NCBI GenBank assembly: GCA_946401715.1
Contig: CAMIVF010000003.1
Location: 1 to 36,258, forward strand
Source: an uncultured Clostridia bacterium
GTDB taxonomy: Bacteria > Bacillota > Clostridia > Lachnospirales > Lachnospiraceae
Reading direction: 5' to 3'
Length of the DNA: 36,258 nucleotides
Below the pieces are notes generated by a model. It searched no databases. It was not told where the DNA came from and worked only from the letters and a program-made list of their open reading frames with translations. This document shows, in pieces, positions 1 through 7,969 of this stretch; the first letter of the stretch is position 1, and each line of letters starts with the position of its first letter. Both the position numbers and the translations under genes were made by a program.

Positions 1-60
1 AAAACAGCGTCTTTTCTTCATAATCAGTTTGTTTTATAATGAGGTATCTGTAAACTGCGA

Positions 61-489
61 ATGAGGTTTCATACATTGAAGACTGACCGTAAGAATCCTG
101 CATCACTGCGTCTTTTGGTGACGATTATTCTTGCTGCGTTTCTTCTCTTTGATCTTCATATTCTGACCGACAATTCCCAACTGCAAAACACTTCAGAATG
201 TCTTCCGACTCTGAAAATGGAACGCCCTGATCAGCTTATGCCTGTCCGCATTCCGGAGAAAAGCGCATTTCAGACAGAGATGTTCCAAAAAAAAGAACAG
301 ACCCATGGCGAAGAAAGCAGACTGCTTATTTTACTGCTTCTGTTTTGCCTGCTGTCACTCTATCTTCTCGCTTCCGGAAGTCATTTGACGAAGCATTTCT
401 CAATAACCCTGAATCTTCCCCACAATCGTATCATCTGGTTCATACACAGAAAAGATGGTAAGGGTCCAAAGAAAATCTCTGTTTCCTAA
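61..489 (+). CDS. Hypothetical membrane protein, 142 aa, two hydrophobic segments
   Basis: Open frame with hydrophobic segments LLVTIILAAFLLFDLHIL and LLILLLLFCLLSLYLLA; lies upstream of two small membrane ORFs on the same strand. Confidence 0.55.
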   Translation: MRFHTLKTDRKNPASLRLLVTIILAAFLLFDLHILTDNSQLQNTSECLPTLKMERPDQLMPVRIPEKSAFQTEMFQKKEQTHGEESRLLILLLLFCLLSLYLLASGSHLTKHFSITLNLPHNRIIWFIHRKDGKGPKKISVS

Positions 490-533
490 ATTGCAAATAC
501 ACACATTGCTATTCGTAGAAAGAGAGGTTTTCT

Positions 534-659
534 ATGCTATTTTTTATGGTCGCTTTTTTCGCCATTATCATCGTTTTTCCAGGCACACTGGCATTACTCA
601 TTCATCGCAGAGACCTTCGTGAAAAGAAAGAGGCAAGGAAGGAGGCAGAAAAACGATGA
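534..659 (+). CDS. Small membrane protein (41 aa), basic C-terminal tail
   Basis: Manual translation MLFFMVAFFAIIIVFPGTLALLIHRRDLREKKEARKEAEKR; SD-like AGAGAGG upstream; below the size cutoff of the ORF track. Confidence 0.6.
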   Translation: MLFFMVAFFAIIIVFPGTLALLIHRRDLREKKEARKEAEKR

Positions 660-781
660 TGCAAAATGTTTTTGCCGGTGTCCTGATCGCTCTTGTAGCC
701 GGTGTAATGATATGGTTCGGAATCAATACAAGAGATCGTTCTGATGAAAATAAAGACCCGGAGGATTCTGAACAGACCTGA
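656..781 (+). CDS. Small membrane protein (41 aa), acidic C-terminal tail, ATGA-overlapping the previous ORF
   Basis: Manual translation MMQNVFAGVLIALVAGVMIWFGINTRDRSDENKDPEDSEQT; AAGGAGG SD inside the 3' end of the preceding ORF; start overlaps preceding stop. Confidence 0.6.
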   Translation: MMQNVFAGVLIALVAGVMIWFGINTRDRSDENKDPEDSEQT

Positions 782-815
782 TCGCTGATTTAGCAGCTTT
801 ATCAATGCAAAAAAG

Positions 816-861
816 GAAAACGGACACTCGAAGGAATGGCTCCCTCCGGGTGTCCGTTTTC
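816..861 (+). terminator. Hairpin, probable intrinsic terminator
   Basis: GAAAACGGACACTCG ... CGGGTGTCCGTTTTC inverted repeat with near-perfect 15-bp arms, downstream of the small membrane ORFs. Confidence 0.65.
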
Positions 862-993
862 ATATGTTTGACCAGTTATCTTAATCCCAATCAGATCAGT
901 CCTCTCCGTTCAGCAGCCTCATGAGGCTGTTCCGGAACGTTTCAGGCAGATTCCGGTACGGCTCATATCTCCATCCGTGATCTTCATGTTCTC

Positions 994-1449
994 TTACCAG
1001 ACGGCTTTTTCCTCGATGATCCGTACAAATACCTCGAGTCCCTCCCTGTCCTTTTCCGAAAACCGGTTCTCAACAGGACTGTCAATATCCAGGACTGCGG
1101 CAATCTTCCCATCAGAGCGGATGGGTATGACGATCTCTGAACGGGATGCGCTGTCGCACGCAATATGCCCCGGAAATGCATGCACGTCCCTTACCACCAG
1201 TGTGGTCTCTTTCTCCCAGGCGGTTCCGCAGACGCCTTTTCCTCTGCCAATCAGAACGCATGCAGGCTTTCCCTGAAACGGCCCCACTTTCAGCATGCCG
1301 TCCTTTACAAGGTAAAACCCGGCCCAGTTAACCTGTTCCATTGTCTGCATGAGCAGTGCCGAGGCATTTGCCATCATACTGATATGGTTCCGGTCAATAT
1401 CCGCCAGCTCTTTCAGCTGCGCTGCAAGGATGGAATAGTCTGTCTCCAT
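994..1449 (-). CDS. msrC: GAF-domain free methionine-(R)-sulfoxide reductase (fRMsr)
   Basis: 151 aa; VNWAGFYL, GKPACVLIGRGKGVCGTA, HIACDSASRSEIVIPI and LDIDSP motifs typical of the fRMsr family with its Cys residues. Confidence 0.9.
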   Translation of the reverse strand: METDYSILAAQLKELADIDRNHISMMANASALLMQTMEQVNWAGFYLVKDGMLKVGPFQGKPACVLIGRGKGVCGTAWEKETTLVVRDVHAFPGHIACDSASRSEIVIPIRSDGKIAAVLDIDSPVENRFSEKDREGLEVFVRIIEEKAVW

Positions 1450-1471
1450 GGTTCATCTCCCTGTTGTTTTC

Positions 1472-2836
1472 TTATCTTCTGTTTCCCGTCAGAACCTGCT
1501 TCCGAAGCTCCTTTGACAGGATCACAACAAACAGTACCGTGCTGAGCATCCATGTAATCGGATACAGCCAGTATGCCAGGTCAATTCTGTGCCAGACCTG
1601 TCCGATCGTCAGGACGCTTACCACGCGCACCAGACACCAGCAGACCATCATGATGACGGTCGGAACAACCGGCCTGTCAAGCCCCCGCAAAATGGCGGAT
1701 GACAGATGGCAGAAGCCCATCGTGAAGTAAAACAGGCTGCAGACTCTGGCTCTGCCGGTTCCGAACGCAATCACAGCCGGGTCAGCGCTGAATGCACCGA
1801 CCAGCTGCGGCGCGGTTACAAACATCAGCACTCCGATGAGTTCTATCATCACGACCACGCAGATAATGGAAAAGCGTGCGCCCCTTCTGACACGGTCCAT
1901 ACGCCCCGCCCCGTAGTTCTGACTGACAAATGTTGTGACAGCTGTGGAGAAAGACGTCACCGGCAGAAAGCAGAAGCCTTCTACTTTTGTATAAGCGCCG
2001 ATTCCCGCCATTGCAAGTGCGCCAAAAGAGTTGATGTATGACTGTATCAGAATGTTTCCGATATCGATCACCGTTGCCTGAAATGCGGTCGGCAGGCCCT
2101 GGCGCACAATCGCCTGCGTGCAGCTTCCGTCAAAACGGATCTTCCTCAGATCCACCCGGATCGTATCCTTTATGCGCAGGAGTCTTTGCAGGCAGAGCAG
2201 CATGCTAAGGCACTCAGACAGAATTGTGGCCAGCGCTGCGCCCTCCACACCCATCTTAAAAACTGCGATGAATACGATATCCAGCAGAATATTGGTCAGG
2301 GAACTGATCACCAGGTAGATCAGCGGGTGGCGGCTGTCTCCGGCAGCCTGCATGATCGCCACCATCACATTGTACAGGACCAGAAAAAAGGAGCCCCCGA
2401 AATAGATCGTCAGATACGCCTTTGCATTCGCGTAAACAGATTCCGGCGTCTGCATAAACCTGAGAAGCACAGGAGACAGCAGAACACCCGCCACTGTCAT
2501 AAGGACACCACATACCAGTCCGATTCCCATGGCGGTATGAACTGCCCGGGAAGTCCTGGTTTCGTCTCTTGCACCGATATACCGGGCGATGACCACGCCT
2601 GCTCCATTCGCAAACCCCCAGAAAAACCCGACCAGAAGAAACGTGAGCGCCCCGGTGGAACTGACCGCTGCCAGCGCGTCCGGCCCAAGATAGTTTCCGA
2701 CGATCAGGGAATCGACCGTATTGTACATCTGCTGAAACAGTGCTCCGATAAACACCGGTACTGCAAAAAAGATGATCTGTTCTCTGTAATCTCCTTCTGT
2801 CATCAGGACAGTTCCTGCTGAATGTGCCATCTTCAC
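1472..2836 (-). CDS. MATE family efflux transporter
   Basis: 454 aa polytopic protein; PVFIGALFQQMYNTVDSLIVGNYLG and QNYGAGRMDRVRRGARF motifs of the MATE family. Confidence 0.93.
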   Translation of the reverse strand: MKMAHSAGTVLMTEGDYREQIIFFAVPVFIGALFQQMYNTVDSLIVGNYLGPDALAAVSSTGALTFLLVGFFWGFANGAGVVIARYIGARDETRTSRAVHTAMGIGLVCGVLMTVAGVLLSPVLLRFMQTPESVYANAKAYLTIYFGGSFFLVLYNVMVAIMQAAGDSRHPLIYLVISSLTNILLDIVFIAVFKMGVEGAALATILSECLSMLLCLQRLLRIKDTIRVDLRKIRFDGSCTQAIVRQGLPTAFQATVIDIGNILIQSYINSFGALAMAGIGAYTKVEGFCFLPVTSFSTAVTTFVSQNYGAGRMDRVRRGARFSIICVVVMIELIGVLMFVTAPQLVGAFSADPAVIAFGTGRARVCSLFYFTMGFCHLSSAILRGLDRPVVPTVIMMVCWCLVRVVSVLTIGQVWHRIDLAYWLYPITWMLSTVLFVVILSKELRKQVLTGNRR

Positions 2837-3022
2837 TGCCTCATCCTGTTCTTGCTGTTTCTTCTGTCACAACCGGCTTTACCGCTTTTGCGGCAGTTTT
2901 TCAGTATAGCACAGCACTTCGCTTTTTCATACCGGCGCGAAACCTTTGCCGTCTCCTTTCACCAAAATTCTGCGCCGTCATGCATACAATAAAAGCCATA
3001 GTGCCCACACCTCTGATATAAT

Positions 3023-3059
3023 GCTGTTGGGGTCAAAAGTACCTTTTGCCCCCAACAGC
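3023..3059. repeat. Dispersed palindromic repeat, copy 1
   Basis: GCTGTTGGGGTCAAAAGTACCTTTTGCCCCCAACAGC; 31-nt core GTTGGGGTCAAAAGTACCTTTTGCCCCCAAC is identical to 17524-17554. Confidence 0.85.
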
Positions 3060-3076
3060 CTTCAGGAGGTCCGAAT

Positions 3077-3715
3077 ATGTGCACGCGATATTACATGGAA
3101 CTCTCGCCGGAACTGAAGCCCTATATCGACCGGGCATTGCGCTCTCCCCTGTGTGCGGAGATGACTGCGAAGCTGGGAAAATCTTTGAAGACAGAGGGGG
3201 AAGTCCGCCCCACGGACATCGCTCCGGTGATCGCTCCGGACCGTTCCCGGAACCCTGCCGTCTTTCCCATGCTCTGGGGATTCACGAATCCTTTTCAAAG
3301 CGGACAGCCTCTGGTGAACTGCAGGCTGGAGACTGCAAAGGATAAGCCCCTCTGGAAAGAGTCGTGGCACAGGCGGCGCTGCATCATCCCCTGCAGCTGC
3401 TACTATGAGTGGGAACATTCCACCACTCCTGCCGGCAGAAAAAAAGCCGGGCAGAAATACAGGATTCAGCCGAAAGGCCCTGCAGGAATCACTTATCTCG
3501 CCGGCTTGTACGACATTGAAGAAAGGAACGGCCTCAGACTTCCGGTCTTCACCGTACTGACAAAAGAACCGGCTGAGACGATCCGTTTCATCCATGACAG
3601 GATGCCCTTCATTCTTGGCAAGGAGCATGCAGAAGACTGGATGAATCCGGACAGCAATCCGGAAGAAATCGCGAAATGGGCACTTACAGATATGACTTAT
3701 GAAAAAGCAGAATAA
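3077..3715 (+). CDS. yedK: SOS response-associated peptidase (SRAP/YedK/HMCES family)
   Basis: 212 aa; MCTRYY start with Cys2, NCRLETA, RRCIIPCSCYYEWE, FTVLTKEPAETIRFIHDRMPFIL motifs. Confidence 0.93.
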   Translation: MCTRYYMELSPELKPYIDRALRSPLCAEMTAKLGKSLKTEGEVRPTDIAPVIAPDRSRNPAVFPMLWGFTNPFQSGQPLVNCRLETAKDKPLWKESWHRRRCIIPCSCYYEWEHSTTPAGRKKAGQKYRIQPKGPAGITYLAGLYDIEERNGLRLPVFTVLTKEPAETIRFIHDRMPFILGKEHAEDWMNPDSNPEEIAKWALTDMTYEKAE

Positions 3716-3755
3716 CCCTGCTTTTCATGGTTCCGCTTCTATCCGCCGCAGTTTC

Positions 3756-3953
3756 TCAGCGCGCTTCATCATCCGTAAGCGGTGTCAGCTTACTCAGATC
3801 CTCCCTGGTGAATACCAGAGAGGGGAACCCCAACGCCCGGAACAGCTGCTCGTTTGACTGCGGGCCTGCCAGTCTGCCTTCTTCTGTGAAGACATCTGCC
3901 TGCTGCTGTTCGAACGGAATCTCTTCAATTTCAATAATGTACTTTCTGGTCAT
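3756..3953 (-). CDS. Small hypothetical protein (65 aa)
   Basis: MTRKYIIEIEEIPFEQQQADVFTEEGRLAGPQSNEQLFRALGFPSLVFTREDLSKLTPLTDDEAR; GGGAG SD upstream. Confidence 0.6.
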   Translation of the reverse strand: MTRKYIIEIEEIPFEQQQADVFTEEGRLAGPQSNEQLFRALGFPSLVFTREDLSKLTPLTDDEAR

Positions 3954-4008
3954 ATCTGCTGCTCCCTATGGTGTTTCTCCCGGATCAGAACTAATTACCA
4001 CCTCTCTC

Positions 4009-4119
4009 TTATAATTTTAGCACTTCACGGCGCTCCTTACAATGCACCTGTGCTCCTGCCGGAATCAGGTCGATCGTTTCCGTATACTCACCAAAATCGT
4101 CATATTCAATGTGTGTCAT
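4009..4119 (-). CDS. Small hypothetical protein (36 aa)
   Basis: Manual translation MTHIEYDDFGEYTETIDLIPAGAQVHCKERREVLKL; purine-rich AAGGGGGAAAAGGGG upstream. Confidence 0.4.
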   Translation of the reverse strand: MTHIEYDDFGEYTETIDLIPAGAQVHCKERREVLKL

Positions 4120-4145
4120 CCCCTTTTCCCCCTTCTTCTGTGTCT

Positions 4146-4313
4146 TTAAAAATCGAATTCCTTTGGGTTCAGGCCGGCACGGATCAGGATCTCTCTTCTC
4201 TCCTGTCCGGTCAGATACCCCATTGCTTCCGGATCAATACCTGCGCGAATCAAAACATCGTCCGTCTCAAGTGTCCCGTCAAAACCGACGTTGTACCTGT
4301 AGAAATCCCTCAT
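4146..4313 (-). CDS. Small hypothetical protein (55 aa) with internal duplication
   Basis: Manual translation MRDFYRYNVGFDGTLETDDVLIRAGIDPEAMGYLTGQERREILIRAGLNPKEFDF; AGAGGAGG SD; LIRAGIDPE/LIRAGLNPK repeat. Confidence 0.6.
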   Translation of the reverse strand: MRDFYRYNVGFDGTLETDDVLIRAGIDPEAMGYLTGQERREILIRAGLNPKEFDF

Positions 4314-4317
4314 ATCA

Positions 4318-4422
4318 TCAATCCTCCTCTATCGCGTCTCTGTAATCTGCTTCACTGGCAAACAGGATGTACGCACCATGCCACCAGCCCATGTAACCCT
4401 GCTCCGTGTTATATCCCTTCAT
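4318..4422 (-). CDS. Small hypothetical protein (34 aa)
   Basis: Manual translation MKGYNTEQGYMGWWHGAYILFASEADYRDAIEED; AAGGAGG SD 6 nt from ATG; 4 nt upstream of the 55-aa ORF. Confidence 0.6.
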   Translation of the reverse strand: MKGYNTEQGYMGWWHGAYILFASEADYRDAIEED

Positions 4423-4692
4423 GCGGCACCTCCTTGCTCGTCTGACGGTTTCGACCACTGCTCATTTTGCTTCGTTAAGCTTTTCATTCAGGGCTGCCTG
4501 TTCTTCCTTGCCCTTGTCTGTATCCATTCTACCTTCCCGGGTGTTGTCATATTTGGGCCGCTTTCAGCCGGGATGGGTTGTGTTTGCACAGTGTATATAT
4601 GCTTTGCTGTTTCCGGACGACCACTTCCGAACACAGCTTTCGAACAGCCATGAAATGAAACCAGGCTTCAGCCCAATCCTTCAAATCCGTCA

Positions 4693-4720
4693 TTGACATT
4701 CCGCACAATCATGCTACGAT
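4693..4720 (+). promoter_or_regulatory. Candidate sigma-70 type promoter
   Basis: TTGACA (4693-4698), 16-nt spacer, TACGAT (4715-4720), upstream of the MATE leader. Confidence 0.5.
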
Positions 4721-4737
4721 AGCTTCGTTCATCGGAG

Positions 4738-4811
4738 GGTGGATTATAGACATCACATAATCGACCGGATAAGATGCCAGGTATGCTGCCTGCGTCCTAT
4801 CCGGTCTTTTT
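4738..4811 (+). promoter_or_regulatory. Leader with alternative stems and a terminator-like hairpin (attenuator/riboswitch-like)
   Basis: Stem A GGTGGATTAT/ATAATCGACC (4738-4747 with 4757-4766, one mismatch) overlaps stem B GACCGGATA/TATCCGGTC (4763-4771 with 4798-4806), which is followed by TTTTT. Confidence 0.55.
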
Positions 4812-4824
4812 CAGAGGACTTCTT

Positions 4825-6174
4825 ATGCGCGATAACAGGGATTTTACTTCAGGACCAATACTCTCTCCCTTAATCAGATTCATGATACCGGTCTTTTTTG
4901 CCATGCTTCTGCAGGCGATGTATGGCGCCGTTGATCTGATCATTGTAGGACAATTTGCCCATTCCTCCGATGTATCAGCAGTATCGACCGGCTCGCAGAT
5001 GATGATGACCATCACCAATCTTGTCACCAGCTTTGCGATGGGAACCACGATTCTTCTTGGTCAGAGGATCGGAGAAGGCCGCGGACGGGAAGGCGGTGCG
5101 GTAATCGGCGGAAGCATCAGTCTGTTTGCCGTCATCGCAGCAGCTTTCACATTGCTGATCCCTCTTCTGCGAAACCAGCTCAGCACGGTGATGCATGCGC
5201 CGAAAGAAGCATTTTCACAGACTGCGGCTTATATCTGTATCTGCGGGATCGGTTCGGCCTTTATCATTGCCTATAACCTGATCGGCAGCATCTTCAGAGG
5301 GATCGGCGATTCCAGGACGCCTCTCATGACAGTTATGATCGCGTGTGCTTTCAATGTCGCGGGGGATCTGATACTTGTTGCCGTCTTTCACCTGGGTACA
5401 GCCGGCGCGGCGCTGGCTACGGTCTTTGCCCAAGCTTTGAGTGTATTGATCTCCCTCATGATTCTTCGAAAGAAAAAACTGCCCTTCCAGTTTCACCCCA
5501 GTGATATCCGGTTTAACAGGCTTGTCATCCCGAGAGTGACCTCCCTGGGGCTTCCGATCGCATTGCAGGATCTCCTGGTAGGGATCTCTTTCCTTGTCCT
5601 GCAGGCAATCGTAAACAGCCTTGGTCTTACCGCATCTGCCGGCATCGGTGTCGCAGAGAAGGTATGCGGGTTTATCATGCTGATTCCCGCTGCGTTCATG
5701 CAGGCGATGGCTGCGTTTTCCGCACAGAATATCGGTGCAGGAAAGTACCCGAGGGCAAGGCAGGCTCTGCTGTATGCGATCGGGGTATCAACTGCTCTGG
5801 CTGTCGTCATGTTTGCGGTCACTTTCTGGCGCGGGGATCTTCTGGCCTCCGTTTTCTCGAACGATCCGGCTGTCATCGCAGCCGCTGCTGATTACCTGAA
5901 AGCCTATGCGATCGACTGCCTTCTGACCTGCTTCCTGTTCTGTTTTATCGGTTTTTTCAATGGGATTGGCATGACGCGGTTTGTGATGGTTCAGGGAATC
6001 ATCGGCGCATTTCTCGTCCGTATCCCTGTAGCGTTTTTGATGAGTAAGGAAGTACCGGTCTCCATGTTTCACATCGGGCTTGCCACGCCATGCTCGACTG
6101 TCCTGCAGGTCGTTCTGTGCCTGATCTGTTTCCGGATTGCCGGACGAAAGTACAGGGGCCGGCCCCAGACATGA
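4825..6174 (+). CDS. MATE family efflux transporter
   Basis: Polytopic; PVFFAMLLQAMYGAVDLIIVGQFAHSSDVSAVSTGSQMM and AQNIGAGKYPRARQALL motifs. Start chosen at 4825 because the track start (4774) lies inside the terminator-like hairpin and AGAGGA precedes 4825. Confidence 0.92.
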   Translation: MRDNRDFTSGPILSPLIRFMIPVFFAMLLQAMYGAVDLIIVGQFAHSSDVSAVSTGSQMMMTITNLVTSFAMGTTILLGQRIGEGRGREGGAVIGGSISLFAVIAAAFTLLIPLLRNQLSTVMHAPKEAFSQTAAYICICGIGSAFIIAYNLIGSIFRGIGDSRTPLMTVMIACAFNVAGDLILVAVFHLGTAGAALATVFAQALSVLISLMILRKKKLPFQFHPSDIRFNRLVIPRVTSLGLPIALQDLLVGISFLVLQAIVNSLGLTASAGIGVAEKVCGFIMLIPAAFMQAMAAFSAQNIGAGKYPRARQALLYAIGVSTALAVVMFAVTFWRGDLLASVFSNDPAVIAAAADYLKAYAIDCLLTCFLFCFIGFFNGIGMTRFVMVQGIIGAFLVRIPVAFLMSKEVPVSMFHIGLATPCSTVLQVVLCLICFRIAGRKYRGRPQT

Positions 6175-6186
6175 GGAGTGTATCGT

Positions 6187-6936
6187 ATGAGAACCTATTG
6201 GATTGTCTGCCCTCTCCTGTTTCTCGCGGGTTTTGTTGATGCGATCGGCGGGGGCGGAGGACTGATCTCTCTTCCGGCTTATCTGTTTGCCGGCCTGCCG
6301 ATCCATAACGCGATAGCGACCAACAAGCTTTCTTCCGCCTGCGGAACAACACTGACCACAGTCCGTTTTGTCCGGAAAGGGCTGGTCTCGGTCCGGCTGG
6401 CAGTACCATCCGTAATCGCCGCCATGATGGGGTCTTTCTGCGGCGCTCGGCTGTCGCTGATGATGAGCGAGGATGTGATGCGGACGGTTCTTCTGATCGT
6501 CCTTCCGGCCGCGGCTTTCTGCGTCCTGAACCCGCACCTGTTTCCGGACCGGGCAGACGAGACTCTGGTCCTGAACAGGAGGACCTATGTAACTGCCGTG
6601 ATCGCTGCTTTTGTGATCGGTGCCTATGACGGCTTCTACGGACCGGGAACCGGAACCTTTCTGATCATCGCATTTACCGTATTCGCGAAAATGAGCGTCC
6701 GCCCGGCGAACGCTCAATCTAAAGTAATCAATCTGACAACCAACATTACTTCGCTGGTTGTATTCCTGCACAGCGGGCAGGTGCTTATACTGCTCGGGCT
6801 GGTCGGCGCTGTGTGCAACATGCTGGGCAGTTATATCGGATCAGGACTTGTACTGACGAAGGGAACGAAGATTGTCCGTCCGATCATCCTGATCGTTCTG
6901 ATGCTGCTCTTTGCTAAATTGCTGTTCCGGTTTTAA
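6187..6936 (+). CDS. TSUP (TauE/SafE) family sulfite exporter-like transporter
   Basis: GFVDAIGGGGGLISLPAYLFAGLPIHNAIATNKLSSACGTTLTTVRF and YDGFYGPGTGTFL motifs; GAGGAG SD before ATG 6187. Confidence 0.93.
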   Translation: MRTYWIVCPLLFLAGFVDAIGGGGGLISLPAYLFAGLPIHNAIATNKLSSACGTTLTTVRFVRKGLVSVRLAVPSVIAAMMGSFCGARLSLMMSEDVMRTVLLIVLPAAAFCVLNPHLFPDRADETLVLNRRTYVTAVIAAFVIGAYDGFYGPGTGTFLIIAFTVFAKMSVRPANAQSKVINLTTNITSLVVFLHSGQVLILLGLVGAVCNMLGSYIGSGLVLTKGTKIVRPIILIVLMLLFAKLLFRF

Positions 6937-7933
6937 CAGAAGGCAGAAGATTCATCAATGCTTTCTGTTGACGGAAGCTTTCCATCGTTAAGCCTCTTTC
7001 ACCCAGTTCCCTGGAATTCCTGACTCCCTTCTTCCAGTCGGCATGGTAATCCGAACCACCGGAGAGAATCCTTATACTGTCAGCATATCTTTCCCGTACC
7101 TGCGCCCCTATCTCTTCCGGTGTCAGGGATCCTCCATAGCTGGTCTTATCATATGGATAGGAGACCTCAATTCCGTCAAGGCCTGCTCCGATCAGGCGGT
7201 CAATGTACGCAAACCTGGACATCGTCCCGGCCGGAACACAGACCGGCTCATTGACCAGATACGGATGCGCCATGATCGCGATCCCGCCGGTTCTGTGTAC
7301 CTGGCGGATAACTTCCACAGGATCCGGCTTCTCCCGAAGAATCTGATACGCCGGCGTATTCTTTACCATGAGCTTTGCCTGCGCCCAGCCTTTCGCGAAG
7401 CCACGCCGGGCAAGTAGTTCAAAGATCATTTTCTTCTGCACACGGTCCTCCGTGACAGGGGTTCCCCCATTGTCTAAAACCTCGTCCCAGGTGATTGTCA
7501 TGCCATCGGCGCTGAGGCGCCTCACCAATTCCTGATAGCTGCTGATCCTGGACTTGGAGACAAAATCCTCGAGCCAGTCAAAAAAGGAATCTTCCCAGTT
7601 GCAGCCGAAGCACACGATATGACAGTCCTCCGCAGTCGTCTCACAGGAAACCTCGATCCCACGGATCAACGCTACACCCTTTGCGGCTGCATATTCCACG
7701 GCGTCAGCATATTCCGCAGCGTCAGCGTCTTTTGCGGCGTCAGTTTCTTTCCCCGCAGAAAGCAAAATCGTCTGCGGCGGCCGGATATCGTGATCCGTCA
7801 ATCCCAGAATCCGCACTCCGACTGCGCCCGCATGATCGATCAGTTCCTGTGGCGAATCGGATCCGTCTGACCTCGTAGAATGACTGTGCAGATCTACAGG
7901 ATAACTTGCTGTGTATATCGCTTCTTCCTTCAT
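6914..7933 (-). CDS. PHP domain-containing metal-dependent phosphoesterase
   Basis: 339 aa; DLHSHSTRSDGS, GLTDHD, GIEVSC, AIMAHPYL and GGSDYHAD metal-binding motifs. Confidence 0.92.
   Translation of the reverse strand: MKEEAIYTASYPVDLHSHSTRSDGSDSPQELIDHAGAVGVRILGLTDHDIRPPQTILLSAGKETDAAKDADAAEYADAVEYAAAKGVALIRGIEVSCETTAEDCHIVCFGCNWEDSFFDWLEDFVSKSRISSYQELVRRLSADGMTITWDEVLDNGGTPVTEDRVQKKMIFELLARRGFAKGWAQAKLMVKNTPAYQILREKPDPVEVIRQVHRTGGIAIMAHPYLVNEPVCVPAGTMSRFAYIDRLIGAGLDGIEVSYPYDKTSYGGSLTPEEIGAQVRERYADSIRILSGGSDYHADWKKGVRNSRELGERGLTMESFRQQKALMNLLPSVKTGTAI
7689..7752. repeat. 18-nt tandem repeat, about 3.5 degenerate copies, inside the PHP gene
   Basis: Units gcatattccacggcgtca, gcatattccgcagcgtca, gcgtcttttgcggcgtca, partial gtttctttcc; encode DAVEYA/DAAEYA/DAAKDA. 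Confidence 0.75.
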
Positions 7934-7969
7934 CTCTTTTCTGTCTCCAAATCAATCAGGCACTTTCTC

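Noticed and set aside
4774-4824. Upstream start (MPGMLPASYPVFFRGLL) for the second MATE gene
   Set aside because: Would place the first codons inside a terminator-like hairpin; ATG 4825 has a better SD and matches the usual MATE N-terminus.
5788-6771. 327-aa minus-strand ORF opposite MATE and TSUP genes
   Set aside because: Spans two well-supported plus-strand membrane protein genes; composition (Asp/Arg/Gln-rich) is typical of the complement of membrane protein codons.
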